From Linum tenue (lineage: Eukaryota; Streptophyta; Magnoliopsida; Malpighiales; Linaceae), in contig CAMGYJ010000006.1 of the NCBI GenBank assembly GCA_946122785.1, positions 33,250,668-33,314,667 on the forward strand: a stretch of 64,000 bases of DNA, given 5' to 3'. This document shows positions 44,757-55,807 of this stretch, piece by piece. Position 1 is the first letter of the stretch. The number at the start of each line of letters is the position of its first letter. The position numbers and the translations under genes were made by a program. The notes beneath the pieces were generated by a model. It saw nothing but the letters and a program-made list of their open reading frames with translations. It was not told the DNA's origin and made no database searches.

Positions 44757-46110
44757 ATGACCCGTAGCCAGTCGGGAGGTTTACTGTCGTTGGATCCGGA
44801 GCTTGAACGCACTTGTCGCCAACTTAGAAGACAACAGCGAGCTAGACTGGCTACGGAGGAGCGCATAGACGGCCACTTGAGCAGCGATTCTGAGGAAGAG
44901 TACGAGATGGAAGGTGAACACAACCCACCCCAGGGGATACCTATCCAGGTTCCACCGGTGAATCAGAGCTTGGGGAACAACCCCATACCCCAGGCAGATG
45001 GGGTTCATCATCATCCACCGCCGCCGGGTCCCACCTTGTAGTACTACTACACTCCACGGGTTGCTGATATCCGCCCTGTCATCCTCTACGCGCCCATTCC
45101 AGCGAACAACTTCGAGATAAAGCCATGCTGGATTCAACTCATTACATCCTCTGTCCAGTTTCATGGCTTGAAGGATGAGGAGGCAAGGGTGCACCTGTCC
45201 CATTTCCTGCAGCTGACGAACGGGTTCAAGCTGAACGGTGTCCTTGATGATGCAATCTGCCTTCACCTCTTCCCCCATTCTCTGGCGGGGCATGCTAAGA
45301 GGTGGTTGGAGACCCAGCCCCCATTGTCCATCACTTCTTGGGACGATCTGGCCGACAAGTTCGTACACAGGTACTATCCATCATCAAAGACCACAGATAT
45401 CCAGCGGGAGATCACTCACTTACGCCAGGAGCCAGACGAATCACTTCGTGATGCATGGGAGCGGTACATGGGATTTTTCTGGCAGTGTCCCCATCATGGC
45501 TTCAGTGATGCATTCACCGTGGGGAACTTCTACAGTGCTCTCTCTTCGGAAAGCCAGAGGGTGATTGAGTCTCTATGCCTAGGACGAGATATTCTGACTA
45601 AGACTCCACCTGAACTGAACTAGATGATCATATCCTTGGGTGCCAGAGATCATTCCTGGGGGCAGAGCAGCAGAGGCATGAATTCTCGGGATCGTGGTGT
45701 GCACGCCATGGAGGCCAGGTCCAGGCTCGAGCAGCAGGAGGCTGAGTTAGTGCAGACATTGAAGCAGCCCAACAGTCTTATTCCAGGCAGAGGTTCGGTT
45801 GTACCTCCAGTAGTTCACTGTCAGTGGTGTGAGAGCCCGAATCATCTGATGGAAGATTGCCAGGCTATGCGAGAGTCTTCTACTCCCCAAGAGCAGGTGG
45901 ACTTCATCGCCAATGCTCGGCGCCTTGACCCATACATCAATACATACAATGAGGGATGGTGCCAGCATCCCAACTTTGCTTGGAACAGCAGCACCACTAA
46001 ACCACCTGGTTTCCCAGCACCAGCGGGTGGTTTGCAGTAGAGGCAGCCTTACCAGGCTAGATAGGGGCCAGTTCCACAGTAGCAGCCTTACCAGCCTAGG
46101 CAGGAGTAGC
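44757..46110 (+). pseudogene. Athila-like gag, intact frame with nonsense codons only
   Basis: From ATG 44757 a single frame encodes an Athila/Tat-type gag: an acidic N-terminus, the retrotransposon gag domain (NNFEIKPCWIQLI, HLSHFLQLTNGF, LFPHSLAGHAKRWLETQP, SLRDAWERY, CPHHGF) at about 45105-45620, and a CX2CX4HX4C zinc knuckle (CQWC ... H ... C, near 45833). TAG codons at 45039-45041, 45621-45623 and 46038-46040, and several more in the Gln-rich tail, are the only breaks; there is no frameshift in about 1.3 kb. Protease and pol are absent. Confidence 0.88.
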
Positions 46111-46147
46111 CATTCCAGCAGCCCCTGTGCGGGTAGGAGGGGTCCCC

Positions 46148-46312
46148 CACACGGCCATGTGGCATTTTCAGGCTGCCTGTGTGAAGGCTCGGTGATTTTC
46201 ACACGGGTATGTTGCTCCTTCACACGGCCGTGTGGAGTTTCTCGGCCAGGCCGTGTCGGCCCACACGGGCACCACTGCACCCCACACAGCCGTGTGAGCC
46301 TGCCCGTGTGGC
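46148..46312. repeat. second cluster of CACACGGCCGTGTG motifs
   Basis: About five copies, with variants such as CGGCCATGTG and CACAGCCGTGTG. Similar to the LTR cluster, which suggests this piece derives from an LTR of a related element. Confidence 0.8.
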
Positions 46313-47357
46313 CGAGCTAGCGCCTTTAAATTCGGTCGACACGGCGCGTCGCCAGAAAAGCCACTCCCCCCTCGCCGAAATCCTCTCCCCCTCGCCGGAA
46401 AACCGCGACTTTTCACCTATTTTGGCAATTTTCAGCCATTTTTTGGTCGGCTTTTCACCAAACCACCTCCCAACCTAATCTTCCCTGATCCTTTTCGGCA
46501 CTTCCCTCGATTTTGAGGCGATTTGGACCGATTTTGAGTCGCCGGAGGCGATTTCCGGCGAGACTCCGTCGAGGCTCCGACAAGCATTTCCGGGCATATT
46601 TTGGGATTTTCGTCGCTTCCATTGCCTTCCCCTCATCATCCCCTACACCTCTAATTGTGTCTCCAGGTTTGATTTTTCCCTTTACCTTGTGTTTTGTGGA
46701 GAATCGGGTGTTAGGGTGTACTTTTAGAGAACCACTTTGAATTGTGTGAGTTGATTGAAATTGATTGAGGGGAAGGCTTGGTTTATGTGTGAATGATGTT
46801 GGGCAATGTCCCCCATGCTTGATTGAGCCCTTGTGTGCTATGAATTTGCCAATTCTATGCTTAATAGTACACACAAGGTGTTCGATGAAATGTCTGTTTT
46901 TCATACCATTTTGTGGGAGCCGGTTGGGGCCCTTAATGATGTGCTTTGAGGGTGTATTTGCTATGGCTGTGAACCTTAAGTTGCCTACTTTATCATGGAT
47001 GTGCACCCCCACCCAGATTGTGCTTGTTTGATCGAGTTTTTGACCCCCGAACTATGGATGAAACCATGGTTCGGCTGTTTTCTGTTCTCAAGTGTGAGGG
47101 GTGTGATTAACCTTTTCTTTGGCTCTTTTGGCTCCACTTTGGGTTGTTCTTTTACAGGACCATGACGAAACCCGACCTCAAGCACCCGTTCATCCGGGGT
47201 TCGAAGAGGGGCCCCTAGCAGGATCGCTTTAAGCGCGTCTTGGCTTGCTCATTTGGGAAGCATCATTACTGGTCGAGGGGGGAGCTTGAGAAGCTGCACT
47301 GCTGCGACCACTTCCTCGCCATCGCCACCAACCACCCTTGGTGCCGTCTGCTGTCCA

Positions 47358-48180
47358 TTGATCGATCTCCATCACCATTGGAGCCCGGCTTGAGCTTGGA
47401 GAAGATCCGATTGAGTGCTAGAAGCAGATTATCATCCTTCACAATATGGTTTCCGCATCTGAGCTAGATTTCCCATCTCTCTCGATGGAGTAACTTTCTT
47501 ATTCACCTGGATATGAAGAACTCTAGATTTGTATGTTAGGTCAGATTGTATGAACCCAAGTACAGATTCTGTGATTTGATTATATTCAATTGAGGTTTGA
47601 ACTGTTGAATGGCATGAATCCTGATCAAATTCCTGTTGTTTCTGCTTTAACCTAGAAATAGAATATTTGCCTAGGTTGATAGAGCACCCTTGATTGAAGG
47701 TAGTGAATTGACGACTTTAGTCGAGGAGTCAATTCACTATTCTGTACCGGATTTATTCCGGTAGTGGAGGTTTGGTTCGTTAGGGCCTCAATCTGTTTAC
47801 TCCGGTGGAGGTTAGTCTCCCTCTGGGGACTCAGATTGAGAGGGTCTGGAGACCTTTAGTCAAGACTTCAGACTGTTTAAGAACCTCCCGCAGTATAACT
47901 ATCATTGAAATTGAACTTGGTAAATTGCAATCCAGCTTAACTGCAATCTAGGGGGAACCATATCCTGGTGACCTCTCTCGACTTGAAAACAACCTTTTTA
48001 CTTGCTTTAATTGTTTGCTTGTTTGGCTTGCACTAAAGATTCACCGCTAGATAATAAGAATTCACTGAGTAGTCAGCATATCTAGGACCCGGGTTGACAT
48101 TAAAACCCAAACCCGCTATACTACACTTTAGGAAGTGGTTACACTTGGCCATTTTCTAGAGTGACGGTAGGAGCGAGTCA
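47358..48180 (+). repeat. 3' LTR of the Athila-like element, 5'-truncated
   Basis: Matches 43796-44608 almost base for base but lacks the first 558 bp. The junction is at TTGATCGATCTCC. Confidence 0.92.
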
Positions 48181-48185
48181 CTAAT

Positions 48186-50769
48186 TTATTCATCTCCTTC
48201 ATGTTTGAAATTCATCCCAACTTGATGCAGTATTGAGGATTCAAAAGAGCCACTGGAATCGAAAATCTTAGAGATCTACTGCTGCATCTCTACAGCTTTT
48301 AGCACTTGTTGCTTCTAAGTGAAAATCCACAGTTGGTTCTAGCAATAAATAAAGGAGAATTATCAACTTCTAAAAACCTTAGAGATCTGCTGCTACGACA
48401 AGGTTAAAAAAAGGCACTACGAGGATTCAGAACAGCCGCTGAAATTGAAAACCTCATAGATCTACTGTTGCAGCTTCGAGTACTTGTTGCTTTTATGATC
48501 TCACCCGAGAACACGAAGGATGAGTTGTTGCCATCCATATTAAACTCCAATAGAGGCAACACATGAAAAGGTGCCTCCAAGCAACTGAAAACATCATTGT
48601 GTGCATAAGAATAGGTTCAGTCACTACACACCCCTAGCAATACCAATGCTAGCAGCAAAACACTTTGCAGGTGTCACCAAACACTCCAATAATGCCCACT
48701 ACAACTTGACATGCTTGTTGATCCATTCATAATTACCCCAGCTTTCTAGAAAAATTATTCTAGAATCTACCCCAGCTTTAAAAAAACACAGTCCCTTGTC
48801 TTCAATTCCAACCATCAATTATATTCATTCCCAATTCAATACTCTTACTAGTGCAAGTTCAAACAGGACAAAAAGATAAGAGAGACATTACCGGATTATT
48901 TTCAGCATCTTTTATCCAATTTTGCCCAAGAAACTTCTTACTGATGAACCTCGCCATGGCCTCCATTTGTTTCTTCATCTCACTTAACTCTCCTTTCAAA
49001 GTTATTACATCTTCATTTGAATATCATCCACAGCTGGACACTCGCAAACTCTTCCTCTGGTATCTTTTGCTTCTTCAAACCCGAATGGAACAGCAGAATC
49101 CAGGGAACCAATCAAGAATTTATCTAACATAGAATGCTGTAGAGAATGGGGTTCAGAAGGGAGCTTAACCTGAAAGCTATAGTATATTCTTCTTCTACTT
49201 CTTCTTCCCATTATGAGAGAATGGGGTTCATGGCTTTCTACTGGAGGCAGCGATAAAGCATCTCAATCCTACCCAATATGAGAAACTGGAAGCAATAAAG
49301 CTAATTAACTCATCTCAGTCTGCAACTCTTCCTATTCCTCAACTGAAACATGGAAGTCAGGACTTGGTAAAGATTTAGAAATTCACATATGGATATTGAT
49401 GAACACTTGTACCTCGGTTGGACTAGAAATATGCCACTCCTGCTGTCACACTGATATGCTTTAAGAAATCAATTGTGGAATTACAGTAAAAGCCATAGTA
49501 ATTTTATGGATTTAAAGCAACAAGTAGAAGCTTTTTGCTTAGAATTTATGCTCTCTAACTTAAACTTGATAACAACAATGAGAATTGGTTACAACTAGAC
49601 TACATTGACAGAGACATTATATGCTTTAGAGGGCATGATTAATCCATACCCGATAGCAAGTTGGAAGCTCAAAACCAACTATGAAGAATCCTCGTCAACT
49701 GTACCTTATGAACAAGCCCAATACTGACTTTAGTAGAGAATCCACATTCAAACTAGATAATCAAAATACAAAACAGAACTTGCATAGGAGAGGCAACAAG
49801 GATAATCGTATTCAAAGTTAGAGCTTGAAAATGAAGTTAAACCGAAGGAACAGGTCAGGGTGATTACTTAACTAGATTTCATGAAAAACAAAATACTTAA
49901 ACCCTCTCAAAACCTAGTTAGTCCCATTAGCCAGGGTAATCAACCATCTTTAGAGAAAACTACACTACTAGTAAAGACAATCCTCTATTCGGAGCCTATC
50001 GCTTTCAAGAAGCTAACAACAAAGATGGTACCAACAACTTCAACTAGGTAGGGAGAACGGGGATAGTCGGGAAGTGCCAGCAATGAAGAAGAAGTATAAC
50101 TAGATACCTAAGGCTCCTGTTCCTCCTCAGCATCGAGAACAACAGAGTCGCGATCCTCGATCTATAACCCGAGCCAGATCCTCTGCTCCCTCCCTCCTCC
50201 TTCAATGGCACTACTGCTACTGTTGCGGCAGCCACCAAGCATTTGCTATCCATACTTGATAAAATATCGAGTCTTCACAGTAAATAAGGAGACGAGCAGG
50301 CCTGAAGTAATTCACACTTGACCTAATTCATCAACACTCTATCCACAAACACTCCATTCTTCAAACCTTACTATCCAAACTTACACAACTCGAGCAATGC
50401 CATCTCCAACTTGGCCGCCACTTGCTCCAACGGCCGCCAGAGAGAGCTCACGCGCGCATGAGATAGATAGAGAGAGAGAGAGGCTGAGAGCGCGAAAGAG
50501 AGTGAGAAAGAGATAGAACCTTATCATAGAATAGGAGAATCATAGAATTTCAACCTTTTTACGCCTGATCGAGAGAGAGAGAGACCGGAGAATCGCCACT
50601 GATTCAATCGGAAGGAGAGAGAGATCAGCGTTCATTTTCAGTTCTCAGGCATAGGACCTGGAAATTGGGGATTTTGTTATGGAGGGGAGATGGCGAAAAT
50701 CATTTGTGAAAATAGGGGTTGGGAAGAAGAAGAGACGGGTTGTTGTGTCAAAGAGTTTTCCGATAGATT
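48186..50769 (-). other. interior of the CACTA element, mostly non-coding
   Basis: A/T-rich text with exon-like islands. Apart from the remnant at 48890-49015 and a 70-codon GC-rich frame at 50044-50253 (MDSKCLVAAATVAVVPL, unknown), I recognise nothing. A GAGA microsatellite lies at about 50461-50510. Confidence 0.45.
48890..49015 (-). pseudogene. CACTA-associated protein remnant (Transposase_24-like)
   Basis: Minus-strand translation gives ITLKGELSEMKKQMEAMARF, followed by ISKKFLGQNW and KDAENNP and then GTAATG, a possible splice donor. The short coiled-coil MKKQMEAM resembles the end of plant Transposase_24-type proteins carried by CACTA elements. Only about 42 residues are visible. Confidence 0.4.
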
Positions 50770-51139
50770 GAAATTTTAGTAGTTAAGTCAGTAGTGGGGT
50801 TTCCAAACCCTTGAACAAACCCGTGAAACCGTGATTCCGGAATCAAATTAGCAGCGGTTTACTAAACCCTTGGTACAGAACCCTTGGCATAACTCTCTTT
50901 TTTTTTAAGTGCACTTACGGCCTAAAACTTGGACAATTGCTTAACCCACTTATTTATGATTTCCCTTTTAAAGTCCCTCCTAATGTCAAACTTCCATGCT
51001 ACGTGTAAATAACTACATGCATGAAATTCACTCCCAGTTTGCTGACATGTGTTAGTAGTTACCACATGGCTAATTGCACATGATTATTCATGAGTCATGA
51101 CCCACGTCAATTGCCCCAGCATGCATAGTTCTATTTAAA

Positions 51140-52738
51140 CTAGATGGTGGCCCGCCCGTTGGCCGGATGTATTTTTTCGATTGCATAAACAACAATAACA
51201 ATAATACGATGCAAGTTTTACACTTTAATCCAAAATATTTAATTTATTAGGCACATCAGAAGATTGCCTACATATTAACCAATTCATCTACAAAAGTCCC
51301 CACCAAAATTAGCATACAAAACCAATGTGAGGGAATTAACTCCTTTAATACATAATCAAATCTTACTTTGATTTACTCCTAACTGTCAGAAAATTGCTAC
51401 ACAATTTATTTTGGACACTTCGAGATCGCTCTACAATCATCTCCACCAATAAAAACATTTTCATCTCCATCAGAATTTGTCTTGTCTTATCCATGAATAT
51501 TGACGGAGTTTTGCTCTTGTTCAACGTGTTAATATCTTAATTAACGCATTCACTACTTCTACCATTAGTTGACTCTTTCTTCTCTTATATTTTATTGAAA
51601 AAAAAAATTAATGGTTAATGTTAATAATTGAATTACATCTATAGTATAAAAATAATATGCACAACCTTTGATTAATCATGCTTTACCATGTGTTGTTTTT
51701 TTTTATTTCATTATCAATTAAAATTATTAGAGAACCCTGGAACAAATAGAATTTTAGGCTGGTCCATCAACCAGATGAGTTACGCCTATAGTATAAATTA
51801 TAAAAATAATATGCACAATTTTCGGTTAACCACCAATCTCTGACCATGTGTTGTTTTAATTTTATTTCATAGTTGATTAAAGTGAAACGGATGGCTAAAA
51901 GCCATATATCAACATTCCCATAATCCGATTATGGTAATACACAATTATTATATAATTTCTATTGAGATAACGTATTATCAATACATGTGAAGAGCTGGAT
52001 GTATTAGAACATTGACATCAATGTAATTTCAAACTCAACTACATACGTTGTCTATACTATAGGCTCACAATATATGCAATACAACTCAAATTAATTTTAG
52101 GGTTAAATACGAATTATGAACCAAATATTTTCCGCATTTTAAAATATTAGTCAAACTTTTTGAAATACAAAATATTAGCAAAATCTTTTGTTTTTTTGTG
52201 TTTTAGTTACCGTTAATAGGTTTTTTTTTCCTAGTTAAAATACTAAAGTTTTGAAATATTGACTTTCACGTGTCTCTTCCATGTCAATCTCATGTTTCCA
52301 AGTCAATATTACTAACAAAACTACTAACTAAAATTTAACATTTGACTAATAATTTATTTTGAAAAATGTTACTAATATTTTAAAATAAATAAAATTAACT
52401 AATAATTAGTATTTACTATTTATCCTTAAGTTCATTATATCTACACATTCAGACCACATATATATACATACAACCCACTAAAGGGACTATTCAGGCGCAC
52501 ACATTCAGACAGCCCGTCCCTTGAAAGTAGTTAAGCCAATGTAGTGATGTACATAAAACCAAGAGAGAAGAAACCGGCTTGAATTAAACTAAAATTACCA
52601 AAGAGGGTTTCCGTACTCTGTGCAGTGATAAGGAAAAATAGAATGCGGTAGCTGTTGGAGGAGAACCTCCATATAGTATGTGTTTAGATTGTAAGTCCAA
52701 CCCAGAGCATTCTCCCAACGCCATAGCCCATCACACAT
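51140..52738 (-). mobile_element. probable Helitron, 3' end only defined
   Basis: On the minus strand a GC-rich hairpin (GGCC...GGCC) precedes CTAG (51143-51140), followed by T, a Helitron-type 3' end. The 5' end could not be located; the right limit given is only the start of the next element. Inside, about 100 bp beginning near 51640 is repeated imperfectly near 51780 (TATAGTATAAA...ATAATATGCACAA). Confidence 0.4.
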
Positions 52739-53047
52739 GAGAAATTTTACAATGCTATATAGCATTGATGCTATAAGTTTTTCCCTTTATGGTACAACTT
52801 GAAGTTGTACCTTTAATGTTATGGTACAACTTCAGATTGTACCTATACTCTTTTGTCAAATTGTTTTATGGTACAACTTAGACGTGTATTTTCATTTGAT
52901 GGTACAAGTTTAAGTTATAAAGTTGTACCATAACATAAGAGCACAAATTCCTTTATGGTACAACCTGAACTTATACATTTAACGTTACGGTACAATTTTA
53001 AGTTGTACATTAAAGCACCAATACTTTATAGCATAGTAGAAGTGCTC
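52739..53047. mobile_element. Mutator-type MITE, 309 bp
   Basis: Inverted ends GAGAAATTTTACAATGCTAT and GAGCACTTCTACTATGCTAT; 10-bp TSD CATCACACAT at 52729-52738 and 53048-53057. The interior is a series of TATGGTACAACTT / AAGTTGTACC units that can fold on each other. Confidence 0.88.
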
Positions 53048-53677
53048 CATCACACATATATATGTATATCATTCATAGACATGCACACGTAGTTCAAGCT
53101 TTTCATCAATTGCTTAGTCGTTAAACCTTAAGATCTAAATTCTAAAGCCAACGTGTAATTTCCCCTTCAACTCTTTTACGTACGTGCAGGATCTAGCGTG
53201 ATTAATCATAGCCATCAACGCCACTATCAGATTCGAAGAGTTAGGGAGATCCTTACCTATGGACGAGAGAGGACAATCCAGAGCTACGGTGCCGCGTCGA
53301 CGACGCTCCCGGCTTGCGTCTCTGCCAGCTGTCGTTTTCGTAGGTGGTTTGTGATTTCGAAGAGCTACGGGATATCTTTTGGTCGAGGGAAAGGAGTTGA
53401 ACAAGTGGAGGAGGTACTAGCGATGGGTATGGTCGTGCGCGGAGGAAAGAATGGAATTGTTGGCGGCGCTGCTAAGTACCTTGGGTTTTATTAGTTTTAA
53501 GATTTCGTTAGGTATAGTGTGTGTGTATATATATGCACAAAAAGAGAGGCGACAATTCCCACCTGTTGCTGCTGCGTTTGATTAGCTTAGGGTTAGCTAG
53601 AGTTAAGTAATTAATCCTAATAACTAATTAAGGGTAAATTTGGAAATTTATGAAAATTCTAGGTACCGGGTGTGACA

Positions 53678-54087
53678 GTTTGTCCTCACATAGCTCATTT
53701 ATAGGTGGTGCGGTTCCTGCAACACGTGACAAAATCTCGTTATTAAGTAGGTTTCGTAGCCAACTCCATTCCCCTCACATTCTGCAGTAATCCAGTTAGG
53801 AACACATAAGGCTCTTTCATCTTCAAATATCTCGCACGTAAGATGCTCTTCTAAAATCATGCCTCAATCCATTAGTGTGTCTAGAACCTCGTTGTCTCTC
53901 CATCTCTAACACTCCAAACCAGTTTCTTCCTCATGATTGGCATTGCTTTTAGAATTTCCCTCCAAAGATTAGAGTGGTTCGTCTTCTTCTTGGATTTCCC
54001 CCTCCTTGTGTTTAAAATATTTTCCTTGCACCACTTGCACCCAAAGCTCATTCTCATTGTTAAGAACATGCCAACCAGTTTAGTCAT
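53678..54087 (-). pseudogene. LINE reverse-transcriptase fragment, part upstream of the nested insertion
   Basis: Minus-strand text includes ELWVQVVQGKYF and, after a frameshift, NLWREILKAM and KKLVWSVRDGETTRF. Both are hallmarks of the region after the LINE polymerase; compare ALWVRVLKGLYF in the LINE at 281-7534. It continues at 41618 and below. Upstream is cut off by the next LTR at 54088. Confidence 0.8.
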
Positions 54088-55701
54088 TGACTCACGCCGA
54101 ATAACACAATAAATTCCCGTCTAAGGCCCAAGTATAAACCTTAGTCGGTTGCAGTATAGGATAAGTATGTTTAACTATCAACCCGGGCCGTCCGTCTACC
54201 TCTACTTCTGTCGTTTTAATCATTATCTAGCAACAAAATTTTGATTTAAAACTTTGCTAATTACAATAAAATAAGGCAAAGGTAAATGATTTTGAAAACT
54301 CTTTTGTGGAAGGATCACTCGGGTGTTGCTTCTCCCTAACTACTATCATGGTATGTGAATTGGAACGATTGCTTTTGGCAAGGTAACCACGAACCGCAGA
54401 GGGATGCATATATGGTCGGAGACCACAATCTCAATTGTTAAACTGAGGTCAACATTATAGGCCGTGTCACTCGACCCTCTCGGTTTAGGCAATTGGTAGT
54501 TGACTTTAATCCCTGACTCAACTCAAGGCTCGGACGGCTTAATCGCGATTAACCAATTTCCTTAATTTAACATTGAGGGTTGCCCTAAATTAACCTAGTT
54601 AGGTGGCTTAAAAAGCTGAAGGAAAACCAACTCGATTGAGTCTCCTTTGGAAGGGGGATTTTCCTCTCTAATCTAGGTTAAGGTGGATAATTAGATTGCT
54701 AGCACCAACTTGCACAAACCTAAGGATGCTAAGCACAATTATGCACAATCCTTAGGTTGCTAAGCACCAAAATGCACAAACCTAAGCATGCTAAGCACAA
54801 AACATGCACAACCCTTAGGTTGCTAAGCACAAGCATGCACAATCAACATGAATAATACCTCAATCATTGAATTAACCAATACCCAATGACAATCATTCAA
54901 TTCACATTTCCTTCACTACGAAGTCGTCACCAAAGCGATACACAACCCGGTCTAAGTCGGAAACTACATGGTAGAGTTAGGGTTTCACAACACCCAAGTG
55001 AAATGAGACCTACTCCATGCTAGAAATGAGAAAAACACAAGGAGAAGAGGTGGAAACCATCTTGGAGGATGCTCCTAATCTTCTTGGACCTTGTGTTGAA
55101 TTTTCCTTGGAGGAAATCTTCCCAAAATCCACCTTGAAGCAAAACCCTAGCCTTCTTCTCCTTTGTTTCGTGTTTCTCTCTCTAGAAATATGAAGAAGGC
55201 TTTTCACAAAAAATGGGCTCTCCCCCTCTCTCCTCCTTTCAGCTCATCTTTTAAACCAGAGATGAGGTCAGTTCACGATCGTCAACCATGAAAAGCGTCC
55301 GTGAACTGTAGGCGTGCGCTAAAACGCACCGCTTAGTTCACATCCGTTCACGGTCGACAACCTCAGTTCACGCTCTTAGTGACCGTGAACTCACCTTGCG
55401 TTAGTAAGTTCTGTTTTGGATCTAGACGCCTCGAGGTTGACGCTCAATGGCTCTTCTTCATGGTCGTGCAAGACCGTGAACTTCCTGGGATAGCCGTGAA
55501 CTGGCCCTCTTCCACCTCTTTTCCTGGTTTTAGATCCTTTTCGTCCAACTTTCGACTCCGAGGCTGGTTTAACATGTTAAATCCTGAAACACACTATAAC
55601 ACGAGAAACCTAGCGTAAAACCAACCTTTTAGGAGTGAATTTGCCACAAAAACCTAAGTAAAATGGGGGCAAAACATGTATAATGAGGCCCGAATAAGTC
55701 A
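54088..55701 (-). repeat. 3' LTR of Athila-like element 2
   Basis: Diverged partner of 58203-59622, about 1.6 kb. It includes a local array of GCTAAGCACAA...TGCACAA units at about 54710-54850, not expanded in the other LTR, which explains part of the length difference. Confidence 0.85.
54710..54850. repeat. short tandem repeat in the LTR
   Basis: Four to five copies of a unit of about 27-33 bp around CCTTAGGTTGCTAAGCACAA. Confidence 0.8.
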
Positions 55702-55807
55702 TATAAGCCATGTTCAGAGTTCTAGCTAATCTAAGCCCCAACACCTTCCACTTCTTGATCTTGTGGGGGTTGGCTTCCATTCTCCAGGGAGTCCGGGATG
55801 TCCGTTC

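Larger units (their letters stand above)
43238..48180 (+). mobile_element. Athila-like Ty3 retrotransposon, internally deleted
   Basis: TSD CTAAT at 43233-43237 and 48181-48185. The 5' LTR (43238-44608, TGATAGACC ... GAGCGAGTCA) is 1371 bp; the PBS matches tRNA-Asp; gag is recognisable; pol is gone. The 3' LTR is only the last 823 bp (47358-48180). Between gag and that LTR (about 46130-47357) lies unrelated-looking sequence: GGCCGTGTG repeats, an untranslated leader with a possible intron (GTCTCCAG/GTTTG ... TTTTACAG/GACC) and an ATG frame starting MTKPDLKHPFIRGSK. Confidence 0.9.
42768..50911. mobile_element. CACTA (En/Spm) transposon with an Athila-like insertion
   Basis: Left end CACTACAAAAAAAA, right end (inverted) CACTTAAAAAAAAAGAG, 3-bp TSD CAC at 42765-42767 and 50912-50914. 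Subterminal CAAGGGTT motifs, the presumed transposase-binding repeats, occur about five times in 42790-42960 and three times in 50790-50895. Own interior: about 42990-43237 and 48186-50770. Most of it is non-coding apart from a Transposase_24-like remnant. Confidence 0.9.
41619..53677 (-). mobile_element. solo LTR containing 8.1 kb of CACTA and two further insertions
   Basis: It starts TGAAACACCC (41619) and ends GGGTGTGACA (53677), with TSD GTTTG at 41614-41618 and 53678-53682. Its own sequence is 41619-42764, 50915-51139 and about 53058-53677 plus whatever the second Helitron does not cover. It resembles the solo LTR at 10902-13357 in ends and in having a tandem array (about 42052-42250, unit ACAATGGGGATCCTG). 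Short GC-rich frames at 53135-53494 belong to this LTR, not to a gene. Confidence 0.88.

Noticed and set aside
44781..45368. 195-codon minus-strand frame opposite Athila gag
   Set aside because: It is a shadow of the gag gene on the plus strand, where domain motifs are unambiguous.
53135..53494. Small GC-rich open frames as a gene
   Set aside because: They lie in the end of the solo LTR whose TSD closes at 53678-53682; the related LTR at 10902-13357 has a similar GC-rich block in the same place.
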